From Polynucleobacter sp. UK-Kesae-W10 (lineage in GTDB: Bacteria > Pseudomonadota > Gammaproteobacteria > Burkholderiales > Burkholderiaceae): DNA of 64,000 nt. The notes under the pieces are model-generated. The model was not told where the DNA came from, ran no database searches, and saw nothing but the letters and a program-made list of their open reading frames with translations. Location of the stretch: contig NZ_JACVQB010000006.1 of NCBI RefSeq assembly GCF_018881575.1, positions 1-64,000 of the forward strand, read 5' to 3'. Below, one piece after another: positions 53,898 through 63,792 of the stretch (position 1 is its first letter; every line of letters begins with the position of its first letter). Both the position numbers and the translations under genes were made by a program.

Positions 53898-54887
53898 TTA
53901 TTTCTGATACCAATCGCTTTGTGTGTACACACCCCAGAGATACTGCACAAGCACTAAGCTGACTGCGCTGATAGGTAGTGCAAGCAGTACACCAAAAAAG
54001 CCAAACAGTTTTCCAAACAACAGCAACGCAAACAGAACGGCAACAGGGTGCAAGCCAATGCGCTCGCCAACCAGACGGGGGGTAAGTACAAAGCCTTCCA
54101 GAAACTGACCTAGCCCATAGACAATCAAGACGCCAATGATTTCATGTTGTGGACCAAACTGCAGCAAGGTTGAAAGCATTGCCAAACTAAAGCCTAGCGT
54201 GATGCCAATGTAGGGAATCACAATCATTAAGGCAGTGAAGATACCTAAAGCTACGGCTCCTTTAATGCCGATGATACTCAGGCCGACGCTGTAAAAAACA
54301 GACATGATGGAAACCACAATTACCATCCCATTGAGGTATTGCGAGAGCAGACCATCGGTATGCATTGCTAAGTGATGCACTGTTTCTTGGGCGCGCTTAG
54401 GCACTGCATTTTTAATGTATTGAAAAAAGGGATTCCAATCCATTAGCAAATAAAACATCACGAACAAAATTAATACTGCATTGACAAAGCCGGTGATCAC
54501 AGAGCTACCGGACATGAGTACCGTTTCAAATGTGGTGCTCATGAGCGAGTCGGCGTTATCGCTGATGTGTTCTGAAATTTTCTGTGAAGCCGTATTTTTT
54601 AAAGTGCCCCAATCCACATTCATATGGAATTCTGCCAACTTAGGCCCTAACCATGCTTGGGTATTGCTAATCCATCCTGGCAGTTGTTCTTTAATTAAGG
54701 GGATTTCTGTTTTGAGAAGCCCAATAAATAGGCTCAAGATGGCTACCACCACGCCAAGACCCAGGATTACCGTGAATGCTGCCGCAAGCGGGGCGGGAAT
54801 TCGGCGTCTGCCCAGCCATAGAAAAGCAGGCCTCAGGATATAGGCTAGGATGAATGCAGCCAGAAAAGGGGTAAAAATTTCAGCCAT
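53898..54887 (-). CDS. AI-2E family transporter (PerM-like permease)
   Basis: This 329-residue inner-membrane protein has several hydrophobic helices (FLAAFILAYILRPAFLWL, VILGLGVVVAILSLFIGLL, AVLILFVMFYLLMDW, IGVLIVYGLGQFLEGFVL, LFGFFGVLLALPISAVSLVL). The conserved GFVLTPRLVGERIGLHPVAV segment is typical of the family. The ATG at 54887 has AGAGGA 9 nt upstream; a TTG at 54911 is possible. The start is somewhat short compared with usual PerM proteins. The transported substrate is unknown; the AI-2 name is historical. Confidence 0.9.
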   Translation of the reverse strand: MAEIFTPFLAAFILAYILRPAFLWLGRRRIPAPLAAAFTVILGLGVVVAILSLFIGLLKTEIPLIKEQLPGWISNTQAWLGPKLAEFHMNVDWGTLKNTASQKISEHISDNADSLMSTTFETVLMSGSSVITGFVNAVLILFVMFYLLMDWNPFFQYIKNAVPKRAQETVHHLAMHTDGLLSQYLNGMVIVVSIMSVFYSVGLSIIGIKGAVALGIFTALMIVIPYIGITLGFSLAMLSTLLQFGPQHEIIGVLIVYGLGQFLEGFVLTPRLVGERIGLHPVAVLFALLLFGKLFGFFGVLLALPISAVSLVLVQYLWGVYTQSDWYQK

Positions 54888-54959
54888 GACGAGTAATCCT
54901 CTAGAATTCAATGATTCTACTGACCCAGCAGCATTTTTTACTAATATTCCAGCCTAGAC

Positions 54960-56012
54960 ATGACTTCATCTACTAATTCTTCCTCAAAAGGCCTTTCCTA
55001 CCGTGACGCAGGCGTCGATATTGATGCCGGAGACGACTTGGTTGATCGCATTAAGCCTTTGGCGAAGAAGACGATGCGAGAGGGCGTTTTAGCCGGAATT
55101 GGTGGTTTTGGGGCACTTTTTGAGATTCCTAAGCGTTATCAAGAGCCTGTCTTGGTCTCTGGCACCGATGGTGTTGGTACAAAGCTCCGATTAGCCTTTG
55201 AGTGGAATCGTCACGAGACGATTGGCCAGGATTTGGTGGCCATGAGCGTGAATGATATTTTGGTTCAGGGTGCTGAACCACTCTTTTTCCTAGACTACTT
55301 TGCCTGTGGCAAGCTCACTGTCGATACCGCAGCTACTGTCGTAGGCGGCATTGCAAAAGGCTGTGAATTGTCTGGCTGTGCTTTGATTGGTGGTGAAACT
55401 GCGGAAATGCCTGGCATGTATCCTCCAGGTGAATATGACTTGGCCGGTTTTGCGGTGGGCGCGGTTGAAAAATCCAAAATTATTACTGGCAATAGCATTG
55501 TTCCCGGTGACGTTGTTTTGGCAATTGGCTCTAGTGGCGCGCACTCCAATGGTTATTCACTGGTACGCAAAATTATTGAGCGTGCTGGTGCAAAACCCAC
55601 AGATGACCTAGGCGGTCGTTCATTAGGTGATGTGGTGATGGCCCCAACAGAAATTTATGTCAAGCCGCTACTTAAATTGATCTCTGAGATTGATGTCAAG
55701 GGTATGGCTCACATTACAGGCGGTGGCTTGGTAGACAACGTGCCACGTGTACTCCCTGAAAATACTCAAGCAGTATTGCATCGCGATAGCTGGCAAATGC
55801 CAGAGCTGTTCCGTTGGTTGCAAATGAAGGGTGGCGTTGCTGATGCAGAGATGGTCCGAGTATTTAACTGCGGTATTGGCATGGTTGTGATTGTTGCTCC
55901 AGCCCAAGCTGACGCCGCAATCAAATCATTGACTGCGCAAGGTCTGAAAGCGTGGACTGTTGGTGATGTCGTTGAGCGCCCTCAGGGCGCAGCACAAACA
56001 ATCGTTATTTAA
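54960..56012 (+). CDS. purM: Phosphoribosylformylglycinamidine cyclo-ligase
   Basis: PurM closes the imidazole ring of AIR in purine synthesis. The 350 residues contain [36 protein letters not shown], and [20 protein letters not shown], all family hallmarks. The length is typical. It is divergent from perM (72-bp gap) and overlaps the convergent miaA by 8 bp at the 3' ends. It joins purB (12.9 kb) as a purine gene in the window. Confidence 0.98.
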   Translation: MTSSTNSSSKGLSYRDAGVDIDAGDDLVDRIKPLAKKTMREGVLAGIGGFGALFEIPKRYQEPVLVSGTDGVGTKLRLAFEWNRHETIGQDLVAMSVNDILVQGAEPLFFLDYFACGKLTVDTAATVVGGIAKGCELSGCALIGGETAEMPGMYPPGEYDLAGFAVGAVEKSKIITGNSIVPGDVVLAIGSSGAHSNGYSLVRKIIERAGAKPTDDLGGRSLGDVVMAPTEIYVKPLLKLISEIDVKGMAHITGGGLVDNVPRVLPENTQAVLHRDSWQMPELFRWLQMKGGVADAEMVRVFNCGIGMVVIVAPAQADAAIKSLTAQGLKAWTVGDVVERPQGAAQTIVI

Positions 56013-57018
56013 GTTTCTGACTGACGGTGTGCTTGCAGTAATCGAGCGCTGCTTTTAACTCTGCGGGATTGAAGGGGTCGAAGGTTTTTCTGCCGGAAAT
56101 TGCGCGCAGCCAAGTCAGTTGTCGTTTACCCAGTTGTCGGGTAGCGGCTAATGCTTTATAGCGCATCTGTTCTGCATCGATTTCTTCATTGAGAAATTCC
56201 CAAGCCTGGCGATAGCCTACTGATCGAATAGCGGGTAGATCGGCGTGTAGGTCAGTATTTTTTCGCAAGGCTTTGACCTCATCTAAAAAGCCTGCAGCGA
56301 GCATTTCATCAAACCGTTTTTCTAAATTGGTATGTAAGCGTTTGCGGTCACTGGGCTCTAATGAGACTAGATTGATCCAGGGGGGAATCGTAGACCCCTC
56401 TCTGCCATCTTCGCTTGGAGAATCTGCGAGTAATGCAGACATCGGTTTACCGGTAATTTCAAAGACCTCTAGCGCGCGCTGTACTCGCTGTGAATCATTG
56501 GGCTTTAAGCGCTCTGCTGTTTGGGGGTCTACTTGAGATAGCTTCGCGTGCATCGCGGGCCACCCCAATGCTTTACCTTCTTCATCTAAGCGAGCACGGA
56601 TCTCGGGATTGGCAGGTGGAAGTGAGGAGAGGCCATATGCCCAAGCTCTCCAATACAACATGGTGCCACCCACCACCACGGGAATATTTCCCCGCTCACG
56701 AATTTCTTCACACAGCCTTTTGGCATCTTTAGCAAATCGGGCGGCAGAATAGACTTCAGTCGGCTCGAGAATGTCGATCAAATGATGCACAACAGCAGCT
56801 TGCTCTGCTTTAGTGGGTTTAGCGCTGCCGATATCAAGACCGCGATATACCAATGCAGAATCCATGCTGATCAGTTCGATACTCAGGCCAATAGACTTGG
56901 CATACTCAGCCAAAGACATGGCGAGATGGGTTTTGCCTGCCCCAGTTGGCCCAACAATACAGAGAATGGGATTTGCTTCTGGCGACTGCATAGGCTGAAT
57001 GTAGGGTTCAGTTTGCAT
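56005..57018 (-). CDS. miaA: tRNA dimethylallyltransferase
   Basis: MiaA adds the isopentenyl group to A37 of tRNAs that read U-starting codons. The 337 residues show the P-loop [17 protein letters not shown], the segment [37 protein letters not shown], and [12 protein letters not shown]. The first methionine at 57018 is used; a second ATG at residue 10 (56991) is also possible. The purM-miaA convergent overlap is tight with no room for a terminator. Confidence 0.96.
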   Translation of the reverse strand: MQTEPYIQPMQSPEANPILCIVGPTGAGKTHLAMSLAEYAKSIGLSIELISMDSALVYRGLDIGSAKPTKAEQAAVVHHLIDILEPTEVYSAARFAKDAKRLCEEIRERGNIPVVVGGTMLYWRAWAYGLSSLPPANPEIRARLDEEGKALGWPAMHAKLSQVDPQTAERLKPNDSQRVQRALEVFEITGKPMSALLADSPSEDGREGSTIPPWINLVSLEPSDRKRLHTNLEKRFDEMLAAGFLDEVKALRKNTDLHADLPAIRSVGYRQAWEFLNEEIDAEQMRYKALAATRQLGKRQLTWLRAISGRKTFDPFNPAELKAALDYCKHTVSQKLK

Positions 57019-57076
57019 CCCTCATTATAAGAGCCTGTTAATATCCGCAACAAACCATACCTGAGAGAGTGAGTAG

Positions 57077-57721
57077 ATGGATACCCTTTTGCAAATTAGC
57101 GATTTATTGCTTCATATTGATAAACATCTCGATGTGGTGATCTCTCAATATGGGGCTTGGGCCTATGGTCTGCTATTTGCCATTGTGTTTGCTGAAACTG
57201 GTTTGGTGGTTGCCCCATTTTTGCCTGGCGACTCACTCTTATTCATTGCTGGCGCCTATTGCGCAACTGAGCACTTCAATCTCTGGACGCTCTCTTTGGG
57301 ATTATTACTTGCAGCGGTATCAGGCAACACAGTCAATTACTTTATCGGTCGCTGGATTGGTAAGAAAGTATTTAGTAGTCACTCCCGCTGGATTGATCAG
57401 GGCGCTTTACTAAAGACACACGCTTTTTATGAAAAGCATGGCGGCAAGACCATCATCGTGGCGCGCTTTCTACCCATCATTAGAACCTTTGCGCCATTTA
57501 TTGCTGGAGTATCCGAGATGAATTTCTCCCGCTTTCAGTTATTCAATATCACTGGTGCAGTTTTATGGGTATTTGGTTTGGTCGTTGCGGGATATTTCTT
57601 TGGCAATATTCCCCTAATTCGCCAAAACCTGAATGTCATTGTGTTGGTTGGCATTGGAGCGGCAGCTATTCCGGTGGTATTGGCTGCAAGCTACAAACTA
57701 TTTCAGCGCAGCAAAACATAA
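57077..57721 (+). CDS. DedA family membrane protein
   Basis: This 214-residue protein has hydrophobic helices typical of DedA/SNARE-associated (VTT) proteins: GLLFAIVFAETGLVVAPFLPGDSLLF with the conserved E-TG-PG pattern (split motifs AETGLVVAPFLPGDS and LLAAVSGNTVNYFIGRWIG), then FLPIIRTFAPFIAGVSEM. Proteins of this family move lipid carriers such as undecaprenyl phosphate or phospholipids across the membrane. The exact substrate here is unknown. It is divergent from miaA with a 58-bp gap. Confidence 0.92.
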   Translation: MDTLLQISDLLLHIDKHLDVVISQYGAWAYGLLFAIVFAETGLVVAPFLPGDSLLFIAGAYCATEHFNLWTLSLGLLLAAVSGNTVNYFIGRWIGKKVFSSHSRWIDQGALLKTHAFYEKHGGKTIIVARFLPIIRTFAPFIAGVSEMNFSRFQLFNITGAVLWVFGLVVAGYFFGNIPLIRQNLNVIVLVGIGAAAIPVVLAASYKLFQRSKT

Positions 57722-57761
57722 AGCTAGCAATCTCTACCAGCTCAACGAAGCACTGTATTTT

Positions 57762-58604
57762 TTAATGTAGCTTGGTTTGGCTCTCGAGGGTGGCGATATG
57801 CTCACGAATATCGCTCGCATCTTCCGCCTCGGGCATCTCGCTGAGGTAGCGATGCATATCAGCGATTGCGGGCCGTAGGTATTCCAATTGCGCAAAAATC
57901 AAACCCCGATCACGCACTTCCTCAATTGAATCGGGCAGGAGGATAACCAAGCGCTCCTGAATGCCTAGCAGACGCTCCCAGCGCTCATGCTCGGAATAAA
58001 TCATTTTCAGGTTGCGCAGGAAGCGCGAGAGAATTTCTCTTGAACTAGATGCGCGCAAGAAGACGTTTAGCGGTAGGCTCAACTCCCCGCGATAGCCTTT
58101 GGCATCTAGGTAAGGGTCAAGCATCTCCTGCAATTGATTCTTGGAGAGTGATTCACCTGTGAGCGGATCCATGATGACTTCGCCTTGCTGCAAGGAGATG
58201 CGCATCATGAAGTGATTTGGGAAAGAAACCCCCCGAATCTTTAAGCCAATTTGCTGACCCAGCTCCATCATCAAAATAGCTAATGAGATTGGGATGCCCC
58301 TGCGATTCTCGAGCACATAGTGCAAGTATGAATTTTCGGGAGCATAAAAATCATTTGGATTTGGACCAAAGCCCAATTCGTTATAAAAGAAGTGCTTCAG
58401 AATTTGTAAGCGCTGTACTGGAGAAGTATCTGGGGTGATGCGGGTTTTTAATTTGTTGCCAAGTTCGTCAAGCTGATCGAGTACGCCTTGCACGTCTAAA
58501 TCAGGATAGGCATGTTGTGCTACAGCGATCGCAGCTTCCGTTAATGGAAAGTGCTCGTCTTCAGTAACTAGGGAAGTGAAGTAGTCGAGTTGTTGTGTTG
58601 GCAT
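57762..58604 (-). CDS. SirB1 family protein (transglutaminase-like)
   Basis: This 280-residue SirB1/YchA-type protein holds NPNDFYAPENSYLHYVLENR and GIPISLAILMMELGQQIGL, the transglutaminase-like core, followed by a TPR-like helical end (LGIQERLVILLPDSIEEVRD). The function is not known. The ATG at 58604 is chosen because upstream codons (open to 58748) are the last codons of murJ in another frame. It begins 5 bp after the murJ stop. Confidence 0.9.
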   Translation of the reverse strand: MPTQQLDYFTSLVTEDEHFPLTEAAIAVAQHAYPDLDVQGVLDQLDELGNKLKTRITPDTSPVQRLQILKHFFYNELGFGPNPNDFYAPENSYLHYVLENRRGIPISLAILMMELGQQIGLKIRGVSFPNHFMMRISLQQGEVIMDPLTGESLSKNQLQEMLDPYLDAKGYRGELSLPLNVFLRASSSREILSRFLRNLKMIYSEHERWERLLGIQERLVILLPDSIEEVRDRGLIFAQLEYLRPAIADMHRYLSEMPEAEDASDIREHIATLESQTKLH

Positions 58605-58609
58605 ACACC

Positions 58610-60163
58610 CTATTTTGCATGACGCAAGAATTTTTGCCAGCGAATTCCAACCAAAGCCAGCGAACCAAAGTAAACCATTGCAGCAACTCCAAGCCAAAGG
58701 GCAACAAATCCAATGCGTGTCCAAGGCTGTGCTTGTAAAGCAATCCAATTATGTGCATGAGCGGCATAGAAAAGGACTGCGGAGAAGGGAATTAAAGCGA
58801 GTAGGAGCTGGCCCAAGTACTTGCTCCATGCGGCGTTCGGTAGGGCGCCACGTCGATTTAGGCCAAGCCACAGTAGGGCTGCGTTTAAGCAGGCACCAGT
58901 ACCTACCGATAGTGCTAGGCCGGCATGTCCAAACAAGGGCACGAATATCAAGTTCGCCAATTGGGTTGCTACCAGTACGATCAAGCCAATCTTTACTGGC
59001 GTACGAATATCTTGACGTGAATAAAACCCGGGTGCCAAAATTTTGACCAAGATCAGGCCAATCAATCCCACGCCGTATGCGGCTAATGCGCGCTGTGTCA
59101 TCAATACATCTAGGGCATTAAATTTACCGTAGTGATACAGAACAGCGGCCAATGGTTCGCCAAAAATAAAGAGTGCAATGGCCGATGGCGCCGCCAGTAA
59201 AAAAGTCAGTTGCAAGCCCCAAACCAAAAGCTCGCCTGCGTGCTCTAAATCATTCTTGGCATTGGCTTTACTTAGGCTTGGTAGGAGCACAGTTCCCAGT
59301 GCCACGCCTAAGAGCGCAGTTGGAAACTCCATTAAACGATCGGCATAGGAAAGCCATGACACGCTACCTGCTTGTAAGCGTGAAGCAATATTGGTATTGA
59401 TGATGAGTGATATTTGTGCAACTGATACTGCAAACACTGCAGGCCCCATCAGTTTTAAAACACGTCTTGCATCGGGATTGGTGACGGCAGCCTTGAGAGC
59501 GCCAGGCAACAAACCAATGCGAGGCAAAAGACCCAGACGAGAAAGCGCCGGCACTTGAATGGCGAGCTGCAGAACGCCGCCAAGTAAAACGCCGATGCTC
59601 AGGGCGTAAATAGGTTGCTCTAAGTGGGGCGCTAAAAAGATGGCACTAGCGATTAATGCCAGGTTGAGCAAAACAGGGGTAAAGGCGGGGATGGCGAAGC
59701 GATGGTAGGTATTTAAGATCCCCGCGGAGAGTGAAACCATCGAGATCAGTCCAATATAGGGGAACATGATGCGGGTCATGACGACGCTAGCCTCGTAGGC
59801 TGGCCCACCACTAAAGCCCGTAGCAATGAGCAAAATGAGCAATGGAGCGCCGATAACCCCAAGTGATACCGTTAGCAGTAAAGCCCAAAATAAGAGCGTG
59901 GCGACCGCATTAATGAGGATTTTGGCCTTGTTTTGGTCCTGATTGGTAGAAATTTCTCCCAAAATGGGCACAAATGCCTGGGAAAAGGCCCCTTCGGCAA
60001 ACAGCCGGCGCAGTAAATTGGGTAGCCTAAAAGCCACATTAAAGGCGTCAGTCCACTCTGAGGCCCCGAAACTACGGGCAATCAGGGTCTCCCGCAGCAG
60101 GCCCGTAATACGGGACAACATGGTGAAGGAGCTGACCTTGGCGGCGGCAGAAAGCAGGTTCAT
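58610..60163 (-). CDS. murJ: Lipid II flippase MurJ
   Basis: MurJ (MviN) flips lipid II across the inner membrane for peptidoglycan synthesis. The 517 residues form about 14 hydrophobic helices. The start MNLLSAAAKVSSFTMLSRI, then GASEWTDAFNVAFRLPNLLRR, FAEGAFSQAFVPIL and the conserved Arg-rich cytoplasmic contacts are typical. The length matches the family. It sits divergently next to rpsT with a 151-bp gap, a neighbour pair seen in many proteobacteria. Confidence 0.97.
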   Translation of the reverse strand: MNLLSAAAKVSSFTMLSRITGLLRETLIARSFGASEWTDAFNVAFRLPNLLRRLFAEGAFSQAFVPILGEISTNQDQNKAKILINAVATLLFWALLLTVSLGVIGAPLLILLIATGFSGGPAYEASVVMTRIMFPYIGLISMVSLSAGILNTYHRFAIPAFTPVLLNLALIASAIFLAPHLEQPIYALSIGVLLGGVLQLAIQVPALSRLGLLPRIGLLPGALKAAVTNPDARRVLKLMGPAVFAVSVAQISLIINTNIASRLQAGSVSWLSYADRLMEFPTALLGVALGTVLLPSLSKANAKNDLEHAGELLVWGLQLTFLLAAPSAIALFIFGEPLAAVLYHYGKFNALDVLMTQRALAAYGVGLIGLILVKILAPGFYSRQDIRTPVKIGLIVLVATQLANLIFVPLFGHAGLALSVGTGACLNAALLWLGLNRRGALPNAAWSKYLGQLLLALIPFSAVLFYAAHAHNWIALQAQPWTRIGFVALWLGVAAMVYFGSLALVGIRWQKFLRHAK

Positions 60164-60314
60164 GAGCCGATTTTCACCTATTTATGGGTGGACTGGGCTT
60201 TTTTGCCCCTTTAAGGTAAAATCTTGGGTTTTGGCGAGCTTGCTTATGAATCTGGCAAGTCCGCGAGATTTTTAACTAATCGCATTTTGCAATTTATAGA
60301 GGCAAGGTTTAAAG

Positions 60315-60581
60315 ATGGCCAATACAGCACAAGCGCGTAAGCGCGCACGCCAGGCAGTAAAACAAAACGAACACAATTCCAGTTTGCGTTCAAAGCTCCG
60401 TACTTCCATCAAGGCAGTTCGTAAGGCGATTGAAACTGGTGATAAAGCAGCAGCGGCAAAAGTATTTACAGCAGCTCAAGCAACAATCGACAAGATTGCT
60501 GACAAAAAGATTGCTCACAAAAATACTGCAGCTCGTCAAAAGTCACGTTTGTCTGCAGCTATCAAGGCGATGGCAGCGTAA
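60315..60581 (+). CDS. rpsT: 30S ribosomal protein S20
   Basis: This is the 88-residue basic, helical S20, which binds 16S rRNA at the base of the small subunit. It begins [20 protein letters not shown], and the length is as in E. coli (87). It follows a 151-bp gap shared with murJ and ends in a clear terminator, so it is a single-gene transcript. Confidence 0.99.
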   Translation: MANTAQARKRARQAVKQNEHNSSLRSKLRTSIKAVRKAIETGDKAAAAKVFTAAQATIDKIADKKIAHKNTAARQKSRLSAAIKAMAA

Positions 60582-60626
60582 TTTAGTACAGGTTTTAGGC
60601 TGGTCGAATAATGCTTTCGACCTAAG

Positions 60627-60652
60627 CCCGCTCCTCACCAGAGCGGGTTTTT
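60627..60652 (+). terminator. Intrinsic terminator of rpsT
   Basis: A 7-bp stem CCCGCTC (60627-60633) with GAGCGGG (60641-60647) and a 7-nt loop runs into a T-rich tract. It sits 45 bp after the rpsT stop. Confidence 0.93.
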
Positions 60653-60656
60653 GTTT

Positions 60657-60971
60657 TTAGGGCTGGGTTTGGTTTTTGGGTTCAAACTCACAGGCCTCTT
60701 CAATCGGTAGGCTGTTGTCTTTGGCAAAGTTCATGACAAAGTCGAGCGCTCTTGGATCGAGGTCGCCTAGTCTGGTATCAATAACAACGCATTTCACTTT
60801 TGCGATAAGCACTGGTCTGACATAGGGCGAATAAGTGAAGCGGGGGTCTCCAGAATCACCTGGTGGACGGAAAGTAGCCATCACTCCGCACAGACGCTCC
60901 GCCCAATCGCTGGGTCGAAATGGTTTGCCAGAAGTGGTAATGCCTTGAATGAAAAGCTTTTTGTGGTTCAA
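60657..60971 (-). CDS. DUF3579 domain protein
   Basis: This 104-residue protein has the pattern FIQGITTSGKPFRPSDWAER and a following LCGVMATF typical of DUF3579, a small family common in betaproteobacteria. The function is not known; a fold with RPVLIAKVKCVVIDTRL beta strands is seen. It uses a TTG start because no in-frame ATG or GTG lies between the preceding stop and the conserved N terminus. It converges on rpsT and is divergent from argF. Confidence 0.87.
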   Translation of the reverse strand: MNHKKLFIQGITTSGKPFRPSDWAERLCGVMATFRPPGDSGDPRFTYSPYVRPVLIAKVKCVVIDTRLGDLDPRALDFVMNFAKDNSLPIEEACEFEPKNQTQP

Positions 60972-61090
60972 GTTGGCGTTAAGAAGTTCGTAAGAATCAG
61001 TATTACTAAGCCCTCTAGCTTAACAGCCTGAGGTGGCCGTAAGATGGCTTTATGTTCTATTTTCGTGCAGTTGAATGATTTAAGAAAAAA

Positions 61091-62071
61091 ATGCAAGCCA
61101 AAACTTTAGTAGAAAGCTCAACTATGACGTCTCTGGCAAAGCCTCAGGTGCCTGGACAGGTAAAGCACTACCTGCAGTTTTCCGACCTCACTCGGGAGGA
61201 ATACGATTACTTACTCAAAAGATCTGCCTGGCTCAAGGCGAAATTCAAAAGTTACGAGACTTGGCATCCCTTGCATGACCGTACTTTGGCCATGATTTTT
61301 GAAAAGCATTCCACACGTACCCGCCTATCCTTTGAGGCGGGCATCCACCAGCTCGGTGGTCATGCGGTATACCTGAACACCCGTGACACGCAATTGGGCC
61401 GTGGCGAGCCTGTAGAGGACGCTGCGCAGGTGATTTCCAGGATGACTGACATCATCATGATTCGCACCTTTGGTCAGGAGATCATTGAGCGCTTTGCGGC
61501 AAATTCGCGTGTGCCCGTCATTAATGGCCTAACGAATGAATACCATCCTTGCCAAGTCTTGGCCGATATCTTTACGTTCGTCGAGGCGCGTGGGCCTATT
61601 CAAGGTAAAACAGTAGCCTGGGTGGGTGATGCGAACAATATGGCCTATACCTGGATTCAGGCGGCCGAGTGTTTGGATTTTCAATTGCGCTTCTCTGCAC
61701 CCAGCGGCTATCAGTTAGATCCCGCCTTGTTGAGCAAGGGAGCGCAACAGCACTTAACGATTTGCGCTAATCCGGAACAGGCTTGTAAAGGCGCTGACCT
61801 GGTGACAACTGACGTTTGGACCAGCATGGGTTATGAAGATGAAAATACTTCTCGCATGAACGCGTTTAAAGAGTGGATGGTTGATGAAGAGTTAATGTCT
61901 CTGGCCAAGCCTGATGCTTTATTTATGCACTGTTTGCCAGCCCATCGCGGCGAAGAAGTCTCTGCAGGCGTGATTGATGGTCCTCAGAGCATTGTTTGGG
62001 AAGAAGCCGAAAATCGTTTGCATGTACAAAAAGCCTTGATGGAGTATTTGCTCTGCGGCCGTTTGGACTGA
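61091..62071 (+). CDS. argF: Ornithine carbamoyltransferase
   Basis: ArgF makes citrulline from ornithine and carbamoyl phosphate. The carbamoyl-phosphate motif STRTR is in KHSTRTRLSFEAGIHQLGG, the ornithine loop is HCLPAHRGEE, and VAWVGDANNMAYTWI is also typical. The start at 61091 gives 326 residues, longer than most (about 305-310); an ATG at 61124 would give 315. Neither has a clear ribosome binding site. argG follows after 80 bp, giving two successive arginine steps side by side. Confidence 0.97.
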   Translation: MQAKTLVESSTMTSLAKPQVPGQVKHYLQFSDLTREEYDYLLKRSAWLKAKFKSYETWHPLHDRTLAMIFEKHSTRTRLSFEAGIHQLGGHAVYLNTRDTQLGRGEPVEDAAQVISRMTDIIMIRTFGQEIIERFAANSRVPVINGLTNEYHPCQVLADIFTFVEARGPIQGKTVAWVGDANNMAYTWIQAAECLDFQLRFSAPSGYQLDPALLSKGAQQHLTICANPEQACKGADLVTTDVWTSMGYEDENTSRMNAFKEWMVDEELMSLAKPDALFMHCLPAHRGEEVSAGVIDGPQSIVWEEAENRLHVQKALMEYLLCGRLD

Positions 62072-62151
62072 TTGAGCAAGCGCAAGCAATAAAATATTGA
62101 GTAATTTACTGAATTAAGTTTTTAATTAATTTTTTGATTGAATAAGAAAAC

Positions 62152-63384
62152 ATGTCTGATATTAAAAAAGCCGTACTAGCCTATTCAGGCGGACTCGACA
62201 CTAGCGTGATCTTGAAGTGGTTACAAGATACCTATGGCTGTGAGATCGTGACCTTTACAGCAGATTTGGGCCAAGGCGAAGAGCTTGAGCCTGCACGTGC
62301 TAAGGCCCTGCAGTTCGGTATCAAACCGGAAAATATTTTTATCGATGATTTGCGTGAAGAGTTTGTGCGCGACTTTGTATTCCCTATGTTCCGCGCTAAT
62401 ACAATCTATGAGGGTGAGTATCTATTAGGCACGTCTATTGCCCGCCCTTTGATTGCAAAGCGTCAAATTGAAATTGCGCGTTTTACAGGTGCCGACTCTG
62501 TATCGCATGGCGCTACTGGCAAGGGTAATGACCAAGTCCGTTTTGAACTCGGTTACTACGCGCTTGAGCCAGGAATCAAGGTAATTGCTCCATGGCGCGA
62601 GTGGGATTTGCTCTCGCGTGAAAAGCTGATGGCCTACGCTGAAAAGCACGGTATTCCAGTTGAGATGAAACATAAACAGGGCGGCTCACCTTATTCAATG
62701 GATGCCAACTTATTGCATATCAGCTATGAAGGTCGTCACCTTGAGAACCCAAATGCTGAGGCTGAAGAGTCTATGTGGCGTTGGACAGTATCTCCAGAGA
62801 AAGCTCCAGACGCAGCAGAAATTATTGAAATCGAATTTAAGGCTGGTGATCCTGTAGCGATCAACGGTAAAGCCTACAAGCCACATGAATTACTGGCTGA
62901 GCTCAATCGCGTTGGCGGTAAGCACGGCATTGGTCGTCTTGACTTGGTTGAAAACCGCTTTGTGGGTATGAAGAGCCGCGGTTGCTATGAAACTCCTGGC
63001 GGCACAATTTTGCTCAAGGCGCACCGCGGTATTGAGAGTATTACCCTAGACCGTGAAGTAGCGCATCTGAAGGATGACTTGATGCCACGCTACGCTAGCC
63101 TGATCTATAACGGTCTATGGTGGTCTCCAGAGCGTCTCGCTTTGCAAACCTTAATCGATCATACCCAGCAGATGGTTAACGGCGTAGTGCGCTTGAAGCT
63201 CTACAAGGGTTCTGTATCCGTGATTTCACGTGATTCAGCCAATACCTTGTTTGACCAAAATATTGCTACCTTTGATGATGATGGCGGCGCTTATAACCAG
63301 GCAGATGCTGGTGGGTTTATCAAGCTCAACGCCTTGCGTATGCGTATTGCAGAAATTGCAAAGCGTAAGCGCGTCACCAAATAA
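62152..63384 (+). CDS. argG: Argininosuccinate synthase
   Basis: ArgG joins citrulline and aspartate with ATP. The 410-residue protein is the common short type, unlike E. coli ArgG (447). The PP-loop is in [17 protein letters not shown], followed by [30 protein letters not shown] and the GLWWSPER segment. The AT-rich 80-bp gap before it has no visible arginine box or good ribosome binding site, so it may be read from argF or its own promoter. ppnP follows after 36 bp. Confidence 0.98.
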   Translation: MSDIKKAVLAYSGGLDTSVILKWLQDTYGCEIVTFTADLGQGEELEPARAKALQFGIKPENIFIDDLREEFVRDFVFPMFRANTIYEGEYLLGTSIARPLIAKRQIEIARFTGADSVSHGATGKGNDQVRFELGYYALEPGIKVIAPWREWDLLSREKLMAYAEKHGIPVEMKHKQGGSPYSMDANLLHISYEGRHLENPNAEAEESMWRWTVSPEKAPDAAEIIEIEFKAGDPVAINGKAYKPHELLAELNRVGGKHGIGRLDLVENRFVGMKSRGCYETPGGTILLKAHRGIESITLDREVAHLKDDLMPRYASLIYNGLWWSPERLALQTLIDHTQQMVNGVVRLKLYKGSVSVISRDSANTLFDQNIATFDDDGGAYNQADAGGFIKLNALRMRIAEIAKRKRVTK

Positions 63385-63420
63385 TCCAAACTAGAACCAA
63401 ACAAAATAGAAAGAACTCAG

Positions 63421-63726
63421 ATGCAATTTGATCAAGTTTCAGTCGGCAAAAAAGCCAATGTATTTTTTGATGGCAAGTGTATTTCTCATACCGTCACGCT
63501 ACCCAACGGAGTACGTAAATCTGTTGGCGTCGTATTACCAAGCACCTTGCGTTTTGACCTCAGCACCAAGGAAGTTATGGAAGTAGTCGATGGTGCTGCT
63601 TTTGTCAGCATTAATGGCGCACCTGAGCAAGAGTTCAAAGCAGGCCAAAGCTGGGAAGTAGAAAAGGGCGGATATTTCATTATTCGCGCTGAGCAACCAG
63701 TGCACTATGTTTGCCACTTTGAATAA
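63421..63726 (+). CDS. ppnP: Pyrimidine/purine nucleoside phosphorylase PpnP
   Basis: This 101-residue single-domain cupin matches PpnP (YaiE, DUF1255), which splits many nucleosides into base and ribose 1-phosphate. Family segments visible are KANVFFDGKCISHTV, GVRKSVGVVLPSTLRFDLST and the end EQPVHYVCHFE. It follows argG by 36 bp and has a terminator just after. Confidence 0.94.
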   Translation: MQFDQVSVGKKANVFFDGKCISHTVTLPNGVRKSVGVVLPSTLRFDLSTKEVMEVVDGAAFVSINGAPEQEFKAGQSWEVEKGGYFIIRAEQPVHYVCHFE

Positions 63727-63744
63727 GCACTGCATCGCTTAAAG

Positions 63745-63772
63745 AAAACGCAGACCTCGGTCTGCGTTTTTT
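63745..63772. terminator. Terminator after ppnP
   Basis: An 11-bp stem AAAACGCAGAC / GTCTGCGTTTT (63745-63755 with 63760-63770) with a CTCG tetraloop ends in six T on the plus strand. The minus strand has a shorter T-rich end, so it may also end the DUF192 gene. Confidence 0.93.
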
Positions 63773-63792
63773 ATTGGTTCACTTGCTGGGGC

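Noticed and set aside
57762-58748. Longer sirB1-like frame starting at 58748
   Set aside because: The extra 48 codons are murJ coding sequence read in another frame; the family begins at MPTQQLDYF (58604).
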